Source of the DNA: Cytophagales bacterium
GTDB lineage: Bacteria; Bacteroidota; Bacteroidia; Cytophagales; UBA9547
Assembly: GCA_003476475.1 (NCBI GenBank)
Contig: DMUD01000309.1
Coordinates: 1 to 5,935 of the forward strand
DNA: 5,935 nt
Direction: 5' to 3'
Shown here: piece after piece, positions 1 through 5,850 of the stretch
How the letters are laid out: each line of letters starts with the position of its first letter
Numbering within the stretch: the stretch's first letter is position 1
Notes under the pieces: generated by a model
What the model was told of the DNA's origin: nothing
Databases searched by the model: none
The model's input: the letters and a program-made list of their open reading frames with translations, nothing else
Program-made: the position numbers and the translations under genes

Positions 1-312
1 ATATCCAAGTAATCCCCCGATGACCAAGGCCAAAAAAAGACCAATCCCCCGATTTTGGATTCCCGAAGTTAAAAATCTGTTTTCGCGTCTTTTGGTAATG
101 AGGATACCGAATAGAAAAAGGGTGAGCACACCGCCTACGTAAATCAATAGTTGGGTTGCGGCCAAAAAATCAGCGCCAAGTGTCATGTACAAACCCGCTA
201 TTCCTACAAAAGTGGACAACAAAAGAAAAGCCGAATACAACAAGTTTTTCTGCCATGCTACCGCAATTGCCGAAAATAGTGTCAAAGACGAAAAAAAAGC
301 AACTGCTATCAT
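1..312 (-). CDS. nuoJ: NADH-quinone oxidoreductase subunit J (NuoJ), 3' part missing
   Basis: Membrane subunit of respiratory complex I (NDH-1), part of the proton-pumping arm in the inner membrane. Reading the minus strand from the ATG at 312 gives 104 residues before the window ends; full NuoJ proteins are about 160-200 residues, so the C-terminal third or more is missing. Hydrophobic stretches lie at about residues 2-19, 25-43, 49-72 and 89-104. The most diagnostic block is residues 46-70, reading GADFLAATQLLIYVGG and then LTLFLFGI, which matches the conserved NuoJ transmembrane helix 3 pattern GAxFLAAxQxLxYVGxxxxLFxF. The start codon follows the nuoI stop codon with no gap (TAG then ATG), so the two are almost certainly cotranscribed and translationally coupled, and nuoJ directly after nuoI is the usual order. 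No clear Shine-Dalgarno sequence precedes it, which is normal in Bacteroidota. Confidence 0.92.
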   Translation of the reverse strand, partial: MIAVAFFSSLTLFSAIAVAWQKNLLYSAFLLLSTFVGIAGLYMTLGADFLAATQLLIYVGGVLTLFLFGILITKRRENRFLTSGIQNRGIGLFLALVIGGLLGY

Positions 313-1242
313 CTATTGGTCGGTTTGTTCGGGTTCGTTGGGCAAGGTCTTTGGTGGTATTTTGGGTGCGGGCATTTTTGGTTTGAATACGGGCTTGGGT
401 GTTGGGGTTTGATTGGGTTGCATTTCATTGTTGGACGCTTGCTTAGTTTCGTCCTTGTTCTCAATTGGTTCAGTAACTTTTGGGGCTGGCATTTTGGGGC
501 GAAAAACAGGTTTAGGAGCTGAATCTTGGTTTGGTTTTTCAGCAGTGGGCACATTTTCTTTGCCATCGTTTTCCGTTTGCAAAGATTTTGCCGCTGGAAA
601 TTTTGGTTTGAATACGGGTTTGGCTACTGAGTCAGATTCTTTTGTTTCCGCTGCTTCTAATCTCAATTTTTCTTTTGCCATGGCCTTTTCGGCCTGTTTC
701 TGTTCGTATATCTTTTGCTTTTCCGCTGCTTCCTGCGGACTTAAATCGGAAAAGTGATAAACCATGTCGCGCACGTCAAATTCTGAATAGTCGAAAGTGG
801 GTGTCATGGTCAGGCATTCAGTCGGACATACCGTAGTGCATAGCCCGCAGTAGCAACATTTGGCCATGTCGATGTCGAACTTTGCGGCATAAAGGCGTTT
901 TGAACTACCATCTGAAGTAATGCCTATCTCCTCGGTCGATTTTATGGGCTCAATCTCGATACAATTTACAGGACATATTTTAGCGCATTTGTCGCAAACT
1001 ATGCAGTCATCCATCTCGTTGTGCAAACGATAACGGCCATTTTCGGGTACGGGAATGGCTTCGTAGGGATATTCCAAGGTTACGATTCCATTACCCTGCT
1101 TGAAATAGTCTTCCGAACTGGTCCCCAACGCGTGTATTTTTTTTCTTGCGTTCAAAAAATGGCGGAATGTAAGCGCCATGCCCGAAATACTGGAGGTAAT
1201 TCCTTCGGCAATACCTGAAAAATATTTTTGCAAGCCATTCAT
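313..1242 (-). CDS. nuoI: NADH-quinone oxidoreductase subunit I (NuoI) with long repetitive C-terminal tail
   Basis: Ferredoxin-like complex I subunit that carries iron-sulfur clusters N6a and N6b and passes electrons toward the quinone site. The product is 309 residues; NuoI is usually about 160-180. The N-terminal membrane-associating segment (about 10-35, including LTFRHF) is followed by two classic 4Fe-4S motifs: C80, C83, C86 and C90 followed by Pro, then C129, C132, C135 and C139 followed by Pro. C94 and C143 lie just after each motif. The core ends near residue 165. A charged, Glu/Lys/Ala-rich and probably coiled-coil stretch (about 168-200) comes next. It leads into a Lys/Pro-rich, probably disordered tail with three KPVF(K/R)PK repeats. 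I chose the ATG at 1242, which gives the normal family N-terminus. No nuoH precedes it; the upstream neighbour is a divergent sigma factor gene, so nuoI heads this block. Identity of the core is near certain; the role of the tail is unknown. Confidence 0.95.
   Translation of the reverse strand: MNGLQKYFSGIAEGITSSISGMALTFRHFLNARKKIHALGTSSEDYFKQGNGIVTLEYPYEAIPVPENGRYRLHNEMDDCIVCDKCAKICPVNCIEIEPIKSTEEIGITSDGSSKRLYAAKFDIDMAKCCYCGLCTTVCPTECLTMTPTFDYSEFDVRDMVYHFSDLSPQEAAEKQKIYEQKQAEKAMAKEKLRLEAAETKESDSVAKPVFKPKFPAAKSLQTENDGKENVPTAEKPNQDSAPKPVFRPKMPAPKVTEPIENKDETKQASNNEMQPNQTPTPKPVFKPKMPAPKIPPKTLPNEPEQTDQ
361..621 (-). repeat. Three 12-residue KPVF(K/R)PK(M/F)PA(P/A)K repeats in the NuoI tail
   Basis: Three in-frame 36-base units encode NuoI residues 208-219 (586-621), 244-255 (478-513) and 283-294 (361-396). 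The peptides are KPVFKPKFPAAK, KPVFRPKMPAPK and KPVFKPKMPAPK, spaced 36 and 39 residues apart. The linkers are polar and Glu/Asn/Thr-rich and are not conserved with each other. The repeat codons differ at several synonymous positions (Val GTA, GTT, GTA; Pro CCC, CCT, CCC; Phe TTC, TTT, TTC) while the amino acids are almost unchanged. That suggests the peptide has been kept by selection and the copies are not fresh DNA duplications. Confidence 0.85.
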
Positions 1243-1282
1243 TCAGCATGCAAGTTAAGCTACAAGGCGGAATATGCCATAT

Positions 1283-1314
1283 CAAACATGAAATTGCTTG
1301 ACAGGCATAGCCAA
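1283..1314 (-). promoter_or_regulatory. Candidate Bacteroidota-type promoter for nuoI-nuoJ
   Basis: Read on the minus strand, a TTG at 1314-1312 is followed after 21 bases by CATGTTTG at 1290-1283. This matches the Bacteroidota primary sigma consensus (TTG near -33, TAnnTTTG near -7) with one mismatch in the -7 box. It would place the transcription start near 1277 and give a leader of about 35 bases before the nuoI ATG. One palindrome of the operator-like pair (1272-1282) would overlap the start point. Judged by eye only. Confidence 0.4.
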
Positions 1315-1330
1315 CAATACGATAAATGTG
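1298..1330 (+). promoter_or_regulatory. Candidate promoter for the sigma factor operon
   Basis: A TTG at 1298-1300, within a TTGACA hexamer, is followed after 22 bases by TAAATGTG at 1323-1330. This is one mismatch from the Bacteroidota -7 box TAnnTTTG. The same DNA also reads as a weak sigma-70 pattern, TTGACA then 17 bases then GATAAA. The start point would be near 1337, leaving a leader of about 70-80 bases. The element overlaps the candidate nuoI promoter on the other strand, so the two directions could compete. Confidence 0.35.
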
Positions 1331-1415
1331 TATTATTGTGAAATTTTTCCATTCAAATTCACTTAAACATACAATATGGCATAAACTTCTACGTTAATTA
1401 AATGTGACCGTAGTA

Positions 1416-2063
1416 ATGAACACAGCCATAAACCAATTGAGCGACGCCGAATTGGTAATGCTCTTCCAAGAGGGAAATCAAAATGCATTTGCCGAACTAT
1501 TGCAAAGGCACAAATCAAAAGTATTCACCACCATACTTGTCATTGTACGCGACCGGTATGTGGCCGAAGACTTGTTTCAAGATACATTCATCAAAGCACT
1601 GCGCTTGCTAAGGGAGAGTAAATACTGCGAGGACGGCAAATTTTTGCCCTGGATAGTGAGAGTGGCCAAAAACATGGCTATCGACCATATTCGAAAAAGC
1701 AAACGTCAACCACTCATTGTAATGGACAGCGGTAGTCCATTTTTCAGTTCTTTCCATTTTGCCGATAGCAATGCCGAATCGGTGCAAATAGAACTGGACG
1801 AGAGTGCAACTGTAAGAAAATTAATCTCGCAACTTTCTGAAGAACAACGAGATGTACTTATTATGCGGCATTTTGCCGACATGAGTTTTAAAGAAATTGC
1901 CGACGCAACAGGTGTAAGTATCAACACCGCACTGGGGCGCATGCGGTATGCCTTGCTCAATCTTCGTAAACTATTGGATAAACATCAGAACGCGTATGAA
2001 AAGAAACTTTACTCATCAGGAAATGAATCGAGCTGCTTGCAGCAAAAAAGTTCGCACACATGA
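1416..2063 (+). CDS. RNA polymerase sigma-70 family (ECF-like) sigma factor
   Basis: Alternative sigma factor that directs RNA polymerase to a specific promoter set. From the ATG at 1416 the protein has 215 residues. Region 2 spans about 23-97: AEDLFQDTF (50-58) is the region 2.1-2.2 core helix, and FLPWIVRVAKNMAIDHIRK (76-94) covers 2.3-2.4, with the WI and the DHIRK end typical of ECF factors. Region 4 spans about 132-187: EEQRDVLIMRHFADMSFKEIA and then GVSINTALGRMRYAL form its helix-turn-helix. There is no region 1.1 or 3, as in ECF factors. A GTG at 1404 would add MTVV; I prefer the ATG because GTG starts are rare in this phylum. No recognisable anti-sigma factor is adjacent. The last 25 residues, after KHQNA, are polar, not family-like, and overlap the next gene. 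Sigma factor: near certain. Its regulon: unknown. Confidence 0.93.
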   Translation: MNTAINQLSDAELVMLFQEGNQNAFAELLQRHKSKVFTTILVIVRDRYVAEDLFQDTFIKALRLLRESKYCEDGKFLPWIVRVAKNMAIDHIRKSKRQPLIVMDSGSPFFSSFHFADSNAESVQIELDESATVRKLISQLSEEQRDVLIMRHFADMSFKEIADATGVSINTALGRMRYALLNLRKLLDKHQNAYEKKLYSSGNESSCLQQKSSHT

Positions 2064-2190
2064 GGCTGAAAAGGCTTTTGAAAAAGAAAAATCTCTTTTG
2101 CTAAAAATGCAAAAAACGATAAATAGCAGCTTGGCCGAACCTTCAAAGGCGAGTATAGAGGCTATTTTATCTTCTTTGTATTTGACATAG
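1996..2190 (+). CDS. Small sigma-factor-linked protein of unknown function (64 aa)
   Basis: A 64-residue ORF that starts inside the sigma factor gene in another frame (68-base overlap) and ends 3 bases before the next gene. It is very polar, with Lys/Glu-rich helix-prone sequence at about 20-43 (HEAEKAFEKEKSLLLKMQK) and no signal peptide or membrane segment. The C-terminal part contains LAEPSKASIEAIL (46-58). From memory, small ORFs directly after ECF-type sigma genes in Bacteroidota often end in a similar PSxxxIxxIL pattern, which makes this more likely a real gene than a shadow. A shorter start at 2023 is possible. The first 9-22 residues are read from the same DNA as the sigma tail and look least reliable. 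It could be a modulator of the sigma factor, but nothing in the sequence proves that. Confidence 0.6.
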   Translation: MKRNFTHQEMNRAACSKKVRTHEAEKAFEKEKSLLLKMQKTINSSLAEPSKASIEAILSSLYLT

Positions 2191-2193
2191 CTC

Positions 2194-3165
2194 ATGCTTC
2201 AGCCATCCCCTACCATTTTAATTCCTTTACAACTAGTAGTCAAAGAATTAAAATGGATTTTGTTTTTAGCTATTCTACTCTATATGGGTTACAAAATTAC
2301 TCATATGGAAGGCTTTTTTCATGCTCAATGGCTTTACTTTCTTTCTGTAAAATTTAGTGAAACTGGATTTTATCTTCTCGTATCTGTTCTTTTAAGCCCT
2401 GTCAATTGTCTTTTCGAAGCCTTGAAATGGAAAGAGGCCGCCCACAGTCAATTTCATTTGTCATTGGCAAAAGCCTGGCGAGGCGTTGTGACCGGACAAG
2501 CTTTGAATTTGGTTGCTCCGCTCAATGTAGGACATGTAGGTGGCAGGTTGCTACACTTGGAAATTTTGTCAGATAGCAAATGGAAAGCTGCCAGCTTGGT
2601 AATAGTGTGTCAAGTAGCGCAGTTTATTGTCACATTTCTTGCTTTTATTGGGGGTATATTCTTTATAGGCAGTCACTTGTCATTTTTTTCGCAAACAGAT
2701 TGGATGCTCATTTTTGTGTGCAGCTTTCTTTTTTCACTGTTGTTTCTTTTCCTGTTCCTTCGTTTTCGAAAGCATAGGTGGAGTGACGAAATTTTCAACG
2801 AAATTAAGGAACTCGACACTACCAAGGTTGTAAAAATTTTCCTGTATTCGGTTCTGCGATATCTCACATTTAGCACTCAATTTGTACTGATGCTCTATTT
2901 TATGGGTGTAGAAAAATGGTGGCTTGAGTTATACATGGCTTTATCGCTGGTGTTTATGGCCAAATCGCTCATGCCTTCGTTCCACTTTTTAAGCGATTTG
3001 GGAGTGCGCGAATTTGCGGCATTGCTCGTTTTGCCTGCCCTTGGTTTGCCCGAAAACGTGGTAGTAGCTAGTAGCCTTTGGGTGTGGCTTGTGAATATAT
3101 TTCTTCCTTCGGTCTTTGGCAGTCTTTTGCTATTAAAAACCAAAACGAACGCATTGTTTTGCTAG
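2194..3165 (+). CDS. Flippase-like / lysylphosphatidylglycerol synthase TM-domain membrane protein
   Basis: Polytopic inner membrane protein of 323 residues, of the LPG_synthase_TM (UPF0104, AglD-like) type. It has about eight hydrophobic segments, near 20-37, 57-75, 132-157, 171-190, 214-236, 243-262, 271-286 and 289-315. Two family-type signatures are present: a Gly-rich stretch after the second helix (NLVAPLNVGHVGGRLLHLE, 105-123), where this family carries PxRxGE-like sequence, and DLGVREFAALL (268-278), equivalent to its GxRE motif. The soluble aminoacyl-transferase half of MprF is absent, so this is not a complete LPG synthase; standalone members are thought to act in lipid or lipid-glycan translocation or transfer. 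The ATG is 3 bases after the upstream small ORF, and the end overlaps the following glycosyltransferase, which suggests that the two work together. Family assignment is fairly sure; the substrate is unknown. Confidence 0.82.
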   Translation: MLQPSPTILIPLQLVVKELKWILFLAILLYMGYKITHMEGFFHAQWLYFLSVKFSETGFYLLVSVLLSPVNCLFEALKWKEAAHSQFHLSLAKAWRGVVTGQALNLVAPLNVGHVGGRLLHLEILSDSKWKAASLVIVCQVAQFIVTFLAFIGGIFFIGSHLSFFSQTDWMLIFVCSFLFSLLFLFLFLRFRKHRWSDEIFNEIKELDTTKVVKIFLYSVLRYLTFSTQFVLMLYFMGVEKWWLELYMALSLVFMAKSLMPSFHFLSDLGVREFAALLVLPALGLPENVVVASSLWVWLVNIFLPSVFGSLLLLKTKTNALFC

Positions 3166-4274
3166 TCTGCTTTAGCTTTTTTGCTGGGATTTATTTTTTG
3201 TTTTTAACAATCGGCATTTTGCTGTGGAATCGCAGCGAAAGAAAGTCACCTGCTATTGAAAAGGAACATTCTGTTTCGGTAATCATTGCTGCACGCAATG
3301 AGGAAGCCCACATGAGGTCTTTGTTGGAAAGCCTCGAAGCACAAGATTATCCCCCCCACTTGCTTGAAATAGTGGTGGTGAATGACCATTCGGAAGACGG
3401 CACTGCTCAAATAGTAGAAGAGTATAAAGCTATTTCAAAACATAAAATAGCGCTTTTTCATTTAGATGAGAATAGCGATACGCCTAAAAAAGAAGCGCTT
3501 AAGCTCGGAATTCAGCACAGCCAAGGTGAAATTCTGCTCTTCACCGATGCCGACTGCCACATGCCACCTACTTGGGTGCGCGAAATGCAATCGGGATTTA
3601 AAAATGACAAAATTGGGCTGGTAGTGGGGCCTATTTGTTATGAAAAAGGCGCATTGCTCGAAAATATGCTCTCGCAAGAACAAGCGGCGCTTTTGGGTTC
3701 TGCTTTTGCCACATTAAAATTGAAGATTACCACCATGTGCAACGGGGCCAACATGGCAGTGCGACGCAGCACATTTTTATCGGTTGGTGGTTTTGAATCG
3801 GATAGCATAATTGCCTCTGGAGATGACGAATTGCTACTGCACAAAGTGTACATGCAAGACAGCCAATTGGTTGTGTTCATGAAAAACAAAAAAGCAATCG
3901 TGACTACCGAAAGCGCCTCTACCCTTTCGCAATTGTACCATCAACGCAAACGCTGGGCAGGTAAATGGGAAAAATACCTCATGTTTAGAACCAAGGCTTT
4001 TGCATTTTTCATTTTTTCCTTTCATGTTTCATGGCTTTCATCGGCTATTTGCTCGTTTTTTTCGCCTTCATTTGCCTTGTATTTTGTCTGGGCGTTGGCC
4101 ATCAAGTGTGTATTGGAATTTGTTTTTATTCACAAAGTCATGAAATTTCTGGGCAAAAAGATAAATTTGCTCGGATTTGTAATGTGGCAACTTTTGTACA
4201 GCCCCTATGTGGTATTTTTTGGACTGGTGTCGCGCGGAAAAAAATACAGTTGGAAAGGACGTAATTTGCAATGA
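3159..4274 (+). CDS. Membrane-anchored family 2 glycosyltransferase
   Basis: Transfers a sugar from a nucleotide-sugar donor at the cytoplasmic face of the membrane. Numbered from the TTG at 3159 (371 residues), it has an N-terminal membrane helix at about 1-23, then a GT-A catalytic domain. Its landmarks are VSVIIAARNEE (39-49), the nucleotide-binding Asp76 in VVVNDHSEDGT, DAD at 130-132 (metal-binding DxD), GDDE with Asp222-Asp223, and QRKRW at 262-266, which is the QxxRW motif of processive or cellulose-synthase-like GT2 enzymes. Three C-terminal membrane helices follow (about 281-302, 306-325 and 335-358). The start is uncertain. The only upstream ATG, at 3078, overlaps the previous gene by 88 bases and adds residues that look like out-of-frame sequence. 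TTG at 3159 begins exactly at the membrane helix and overlaps by only 7 bases. The final product and acceptor cannot be told from sequence. Confidence 0.9.
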   Translation: MLVCFSFFAGIYFLFLTIGILLWNRSERKSPAIEKEHSVSVIIAARNEEAHMRSLLESLEAQDYPPHLLEIVVVNDHSEDGTAQIVEEYKAISKHKIALFHLDENSDTPKKEALKLGIQHSQGEILLFTDADCHMPPTWVREMQSGFKNDKIGLVVGPICYEKGALLENMLSQEQAALLGSAFATLKLKITTMCNGANMAVRRSTFLSVGGFESDSIIASGDDELLLHKVYMQDSQLVVFMKNKKAIVTTESASTLSQLYHQRKRWAGKWEKYLMFRTKAFAFFIFSFHVSWLSSAICSFFSPSFALYFVWALAIKCVLEFVFIHKVMKFLGKKINLLGFVMWQLLYSPYVVFFGLVSRGKKYSWKGRNLQ

Positions 4275-4275
4275 A

Positions 4276-4530
4276 ATGAACGACGTAGAATACGACATAC
4301 TCGACGAGTTATATTTTATAAAAACGCTGGCACAACTGCGCAACACTTTTCAAAATTCAAACCTCGATTTGGAAGAAGAAATTTGGAGCTTGATTGCAAA
4401 AAAATGGGTAAAAGCATTGGACGAATCGGACACAGAAATACTGCTCAGCAAAGAGGAATACTTGAAAAACTGTGAAAATTTGCGCTTCAACGCGACCAAG
4501 ACAGGACTTCTTGTCCACAACCAAATTTGA
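4276..4530 (+). CDS. Conserved-looking small soluble protein of unknown function (84 aa)
   Basis: An 84-residue acidic protein without signal peptide or membrane segments. Its ATG lies 1 base after the glycosyltransferase stop, and its TGA overlaps the next gene's ATG (TGATG), so it is embedded in the operon. The order of parts suggests a small winged-helix-like fold: helix DILDELYFI (8-16), helix LAQLRNTF (19-26), a longer helix DLEEEIWSLIAKKWV (32-46), and a possible beta wing (about 47-62). The end, FNATKTGLLVHN, resembles a C-terminal ATKxGLLxHN pattern that I recall from uncharacterised Bacteroidota proteins. The fold is inference from hydrophobic spacing. DNA binding is not shown; such a fold could also mediate protein contact. 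Confidence 0.78.
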   Translation: MNDVEYDILDELYFIKTLAQLRNTFQNSNLDLEEEIWSLIAKKWVKALDESDTEILLSKEEYLKNCENLRFNATKTGLLVHNQI

Positions 4531-5765
4531 TGGAAAACGCCAAGTCCCCTTTTTTCTATTTTCGCCGAAGGCTATTTCAAAACAAGCCAGCCATTTTGGG
4601 GCTTGCCGTTATTTTGCTTTCCATGCTGGTAACGGTACTTGGCTACCACATTATGCCCGACGACTCGCCCAATGCCAACGAGGGCGCCGTGCAAATACAG
4701 AAAAAGACACCAGGTTTTCAAGTCAAAGTGCTCACTTTCAACAAGAACATAGAAGTACCCCAAGTCGGTTTTTTCGAAAAATTGCTTTTTGGTCAGGAAA
4801 AAGACAAAGTCTTCATGCCTATCGATACTTTTTGGTTTGAAGGCAGCCAAATACACTACATTCAGTATGGCAAACTGCAACGCAAAGACGACATTGCGCT
4901 TGTACACGCGGTGCGCAACGTGTTTGTGGGCGATTCTAAAAAACTGCCCCAAAGCCATGGGACCAATTTTGTGGCTACCTCACATTCCATTACCTACCTT
5001 GATTTAAACGAGCAAATACAAACTGTAAGCATACAAGAACTTAAAGAAGATTTTTTGCAACATCATGTCAAAACAGTCACCTATTGGCTCGGCACCGACA
5101 AGGTAGGGCGCGACATGCTCAGCCGCTTGCTTTTTGGTACGCGCATATCGCTCTCCATTGGGTTCATTTCGGTGCTTATATCCTTGCTGGTGGGGGTAAG
5201 CCTTGGGGCGGTGGCAGGCTTTTTTGGCGGTTTTTACGACCGCTTCATTATGTGGCTCATGACGGTAGTATGGTCTATACCCAGCATTATGTTGGTAATA
5301 GCCATTAGTTTAGCCTTGCAAAATAAAGGCATTTGGGTGTCGTTTGTGGCGGTGGGACTTACCACTTGGGTAGAAGTGGCCAGGGTGGTACGCGGACAAA
5401 TGCTTTCGCTAAAAGAAAAAACTTACATTGAAGCGGCCAAAGCTTTGGGTTTGGGCAACCTTCGCATTATTTGGCGGCATATTTTGCCCAATCTTACCGG
5501 ACCAATCATTGTCATCGCCACCTCCAATTTTGCCAATGCCATTTTAGTGGAAGCGGGTTTGAGCTTTTTGGGGCTTGGCGTACAACCTCCCATGCCCTCG
5601 TGGGGAATGATGATCAACGAAGGCTTCCACTCCATAGGAACGCGCGATAGCTGGCACCTCATTGTATTGCCCAGTGCCTGTATATGCCTTATGGTATTGG
5701 CTTTCAATCTATTGGGCAACGGCCTGCGCGATGCCTACGACCCACAAGCGAAGGTGAAAGTGTAA
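4530..5765 (+). CDS. ABC transporter permease, DppC/OppC type, with large extracytoplasmic insert
   Basis: Integral membrane subunit of a peptide- or nickel-type ABC importer. It has 411 residues from the ATG at 4530; a TTG directly before it at 4527 is less likely. OppC-type N-terminus: basic RRRLFQNKPAILGL, then TM1 (about 20-39). After a long soluble segment (about 41-182) comes YWLGTDKVGRDMLSRLLFGTR (185-205), the family's GTDxxGRD block. The BPD_transp_1 core follows, with membrane segments near 208-232, 240-262, 268-285, 323-348 and 376-395. The EAA loop that docks the ATPase is EAAKALGLGNLRIIWRHILPN (301-321). SFLGLGVQPPMPSWGMM (345-361) and NLLGNGLRDAYDP (393-405) are further DppC hallmarks. 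Typical DppC proteins are about 280-300 residues; the excess is the segment after TM1. No partner permease, ATPase or binding protein lies in the window. The family is certain; the cargo is not. Confidence 0.93.
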   Translation: MENAKSPFFYFRRRLFQNKPAILGLAVILLSMLVTVLGYHIMPDDSPNANEGAVQIQKKTPGFQVKVLTFNKNIEVPQVGFFEKLLFGQEKDKVFMPIDTFWFEGSQIHYIQYGKLQRKDDIALVHAVRNVFVGDSKKLPQSHGTNFVATSHSITYLDLNEQIQTVSIQELKEDFLQHHVKTVTYWLGTDKVGRDMLSRLLFGTRISLSIGFISVLISLLVGVSLGAVAGFFGGFYDRFIMWLMTVVWSIPSIMLVIAISLALQNKGIWVSFVAVGLTTWVEVARVVRGQMLSLKEKTYIEAAKALGLGNLRIIWRHILPNLTGPIIVIATSNFANAILVEAGLSFLGLGVQPPMPSWGMMINEGFHSIGTRDSWHLIVLPSACICLMVLAFNLLGNGLRDAYDPQAKVKV

Positions 5766-5850
5766 TGGGTTTGGGTGTGAGTGTGATGAAAAATCTCGGC
5801 TTTTGCCTTATCCTTTTACAAGCTAGGAACTTCTGACTAGGAAACGGGAA

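Larger units (their letters stand above)
1272..1384. promoter_or_regulatory. Pair of operator-like palindromes between nuoI and the sigma factor gene
   Basis: Two short palindromes share the same sequence. ATATGCCATAT lies at 1272-1282 (perfect 5-bp half-sites around one central base) and ATATGGCATAA at 1374-1384 (one mismatch). They form an exact 10-bp inverted repeat, 1273-1282 against 1374-1383. Each copy sits at a similar distance from the gene it faces: about 30 bases from the nuoI ATG at 1242, and about 32 from the sigma factor ATG at 1416. This is the layout expected for a dimeric regulator acting on a divergent promoter region. The repeat and its placing are seen directly; regulator binding is inference. 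AT-rich intergenic DNA can produce such matches by chance. Confidence 0.35.

Noticed and set aside
413..757. Plus-strand 114-codon open frame rich in Gly/Phe/Ser with FG-type repeats
   Set aside because: The repeats are the antisense image of the KPVF repeats in NuoI; the minus-strand frame has the conserved protein family.
1091..1285. Minus-strand 64-codon ORF reaching into the intergenic region upstream of nuoI
   Set aside because: It overlaps the strongly supported NuoI N-terminus in another frame and has no family-like sequence; the intergenic part is explained better as a regulatory region.
3121..3165. Canonical -1 slippery heptamer before the flippase-like gene's stop codon
   Set aside because: A-rich runs such as TTAAAAAC are present, but none fits X-XXY-YYZ in the correct frame, and no downstream stem was evident.
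4254..4279. AAAGGA followed by a two-codon ORF (ATG AAA TGA at 4271) in front of the 84-residue gene
   Set aside because: Could aid re-initiation at 4276, but a match this short arises easily by chance and Bacteroidota use Shine-Dalgarno sequences little.
4572..4958. Minus-strand 128-codon open frame opposite the permease
   Set aside because: It lies wholly antisense to the permease insert and its sequence looks like random reverse translation, with no motif or own regulatory context.
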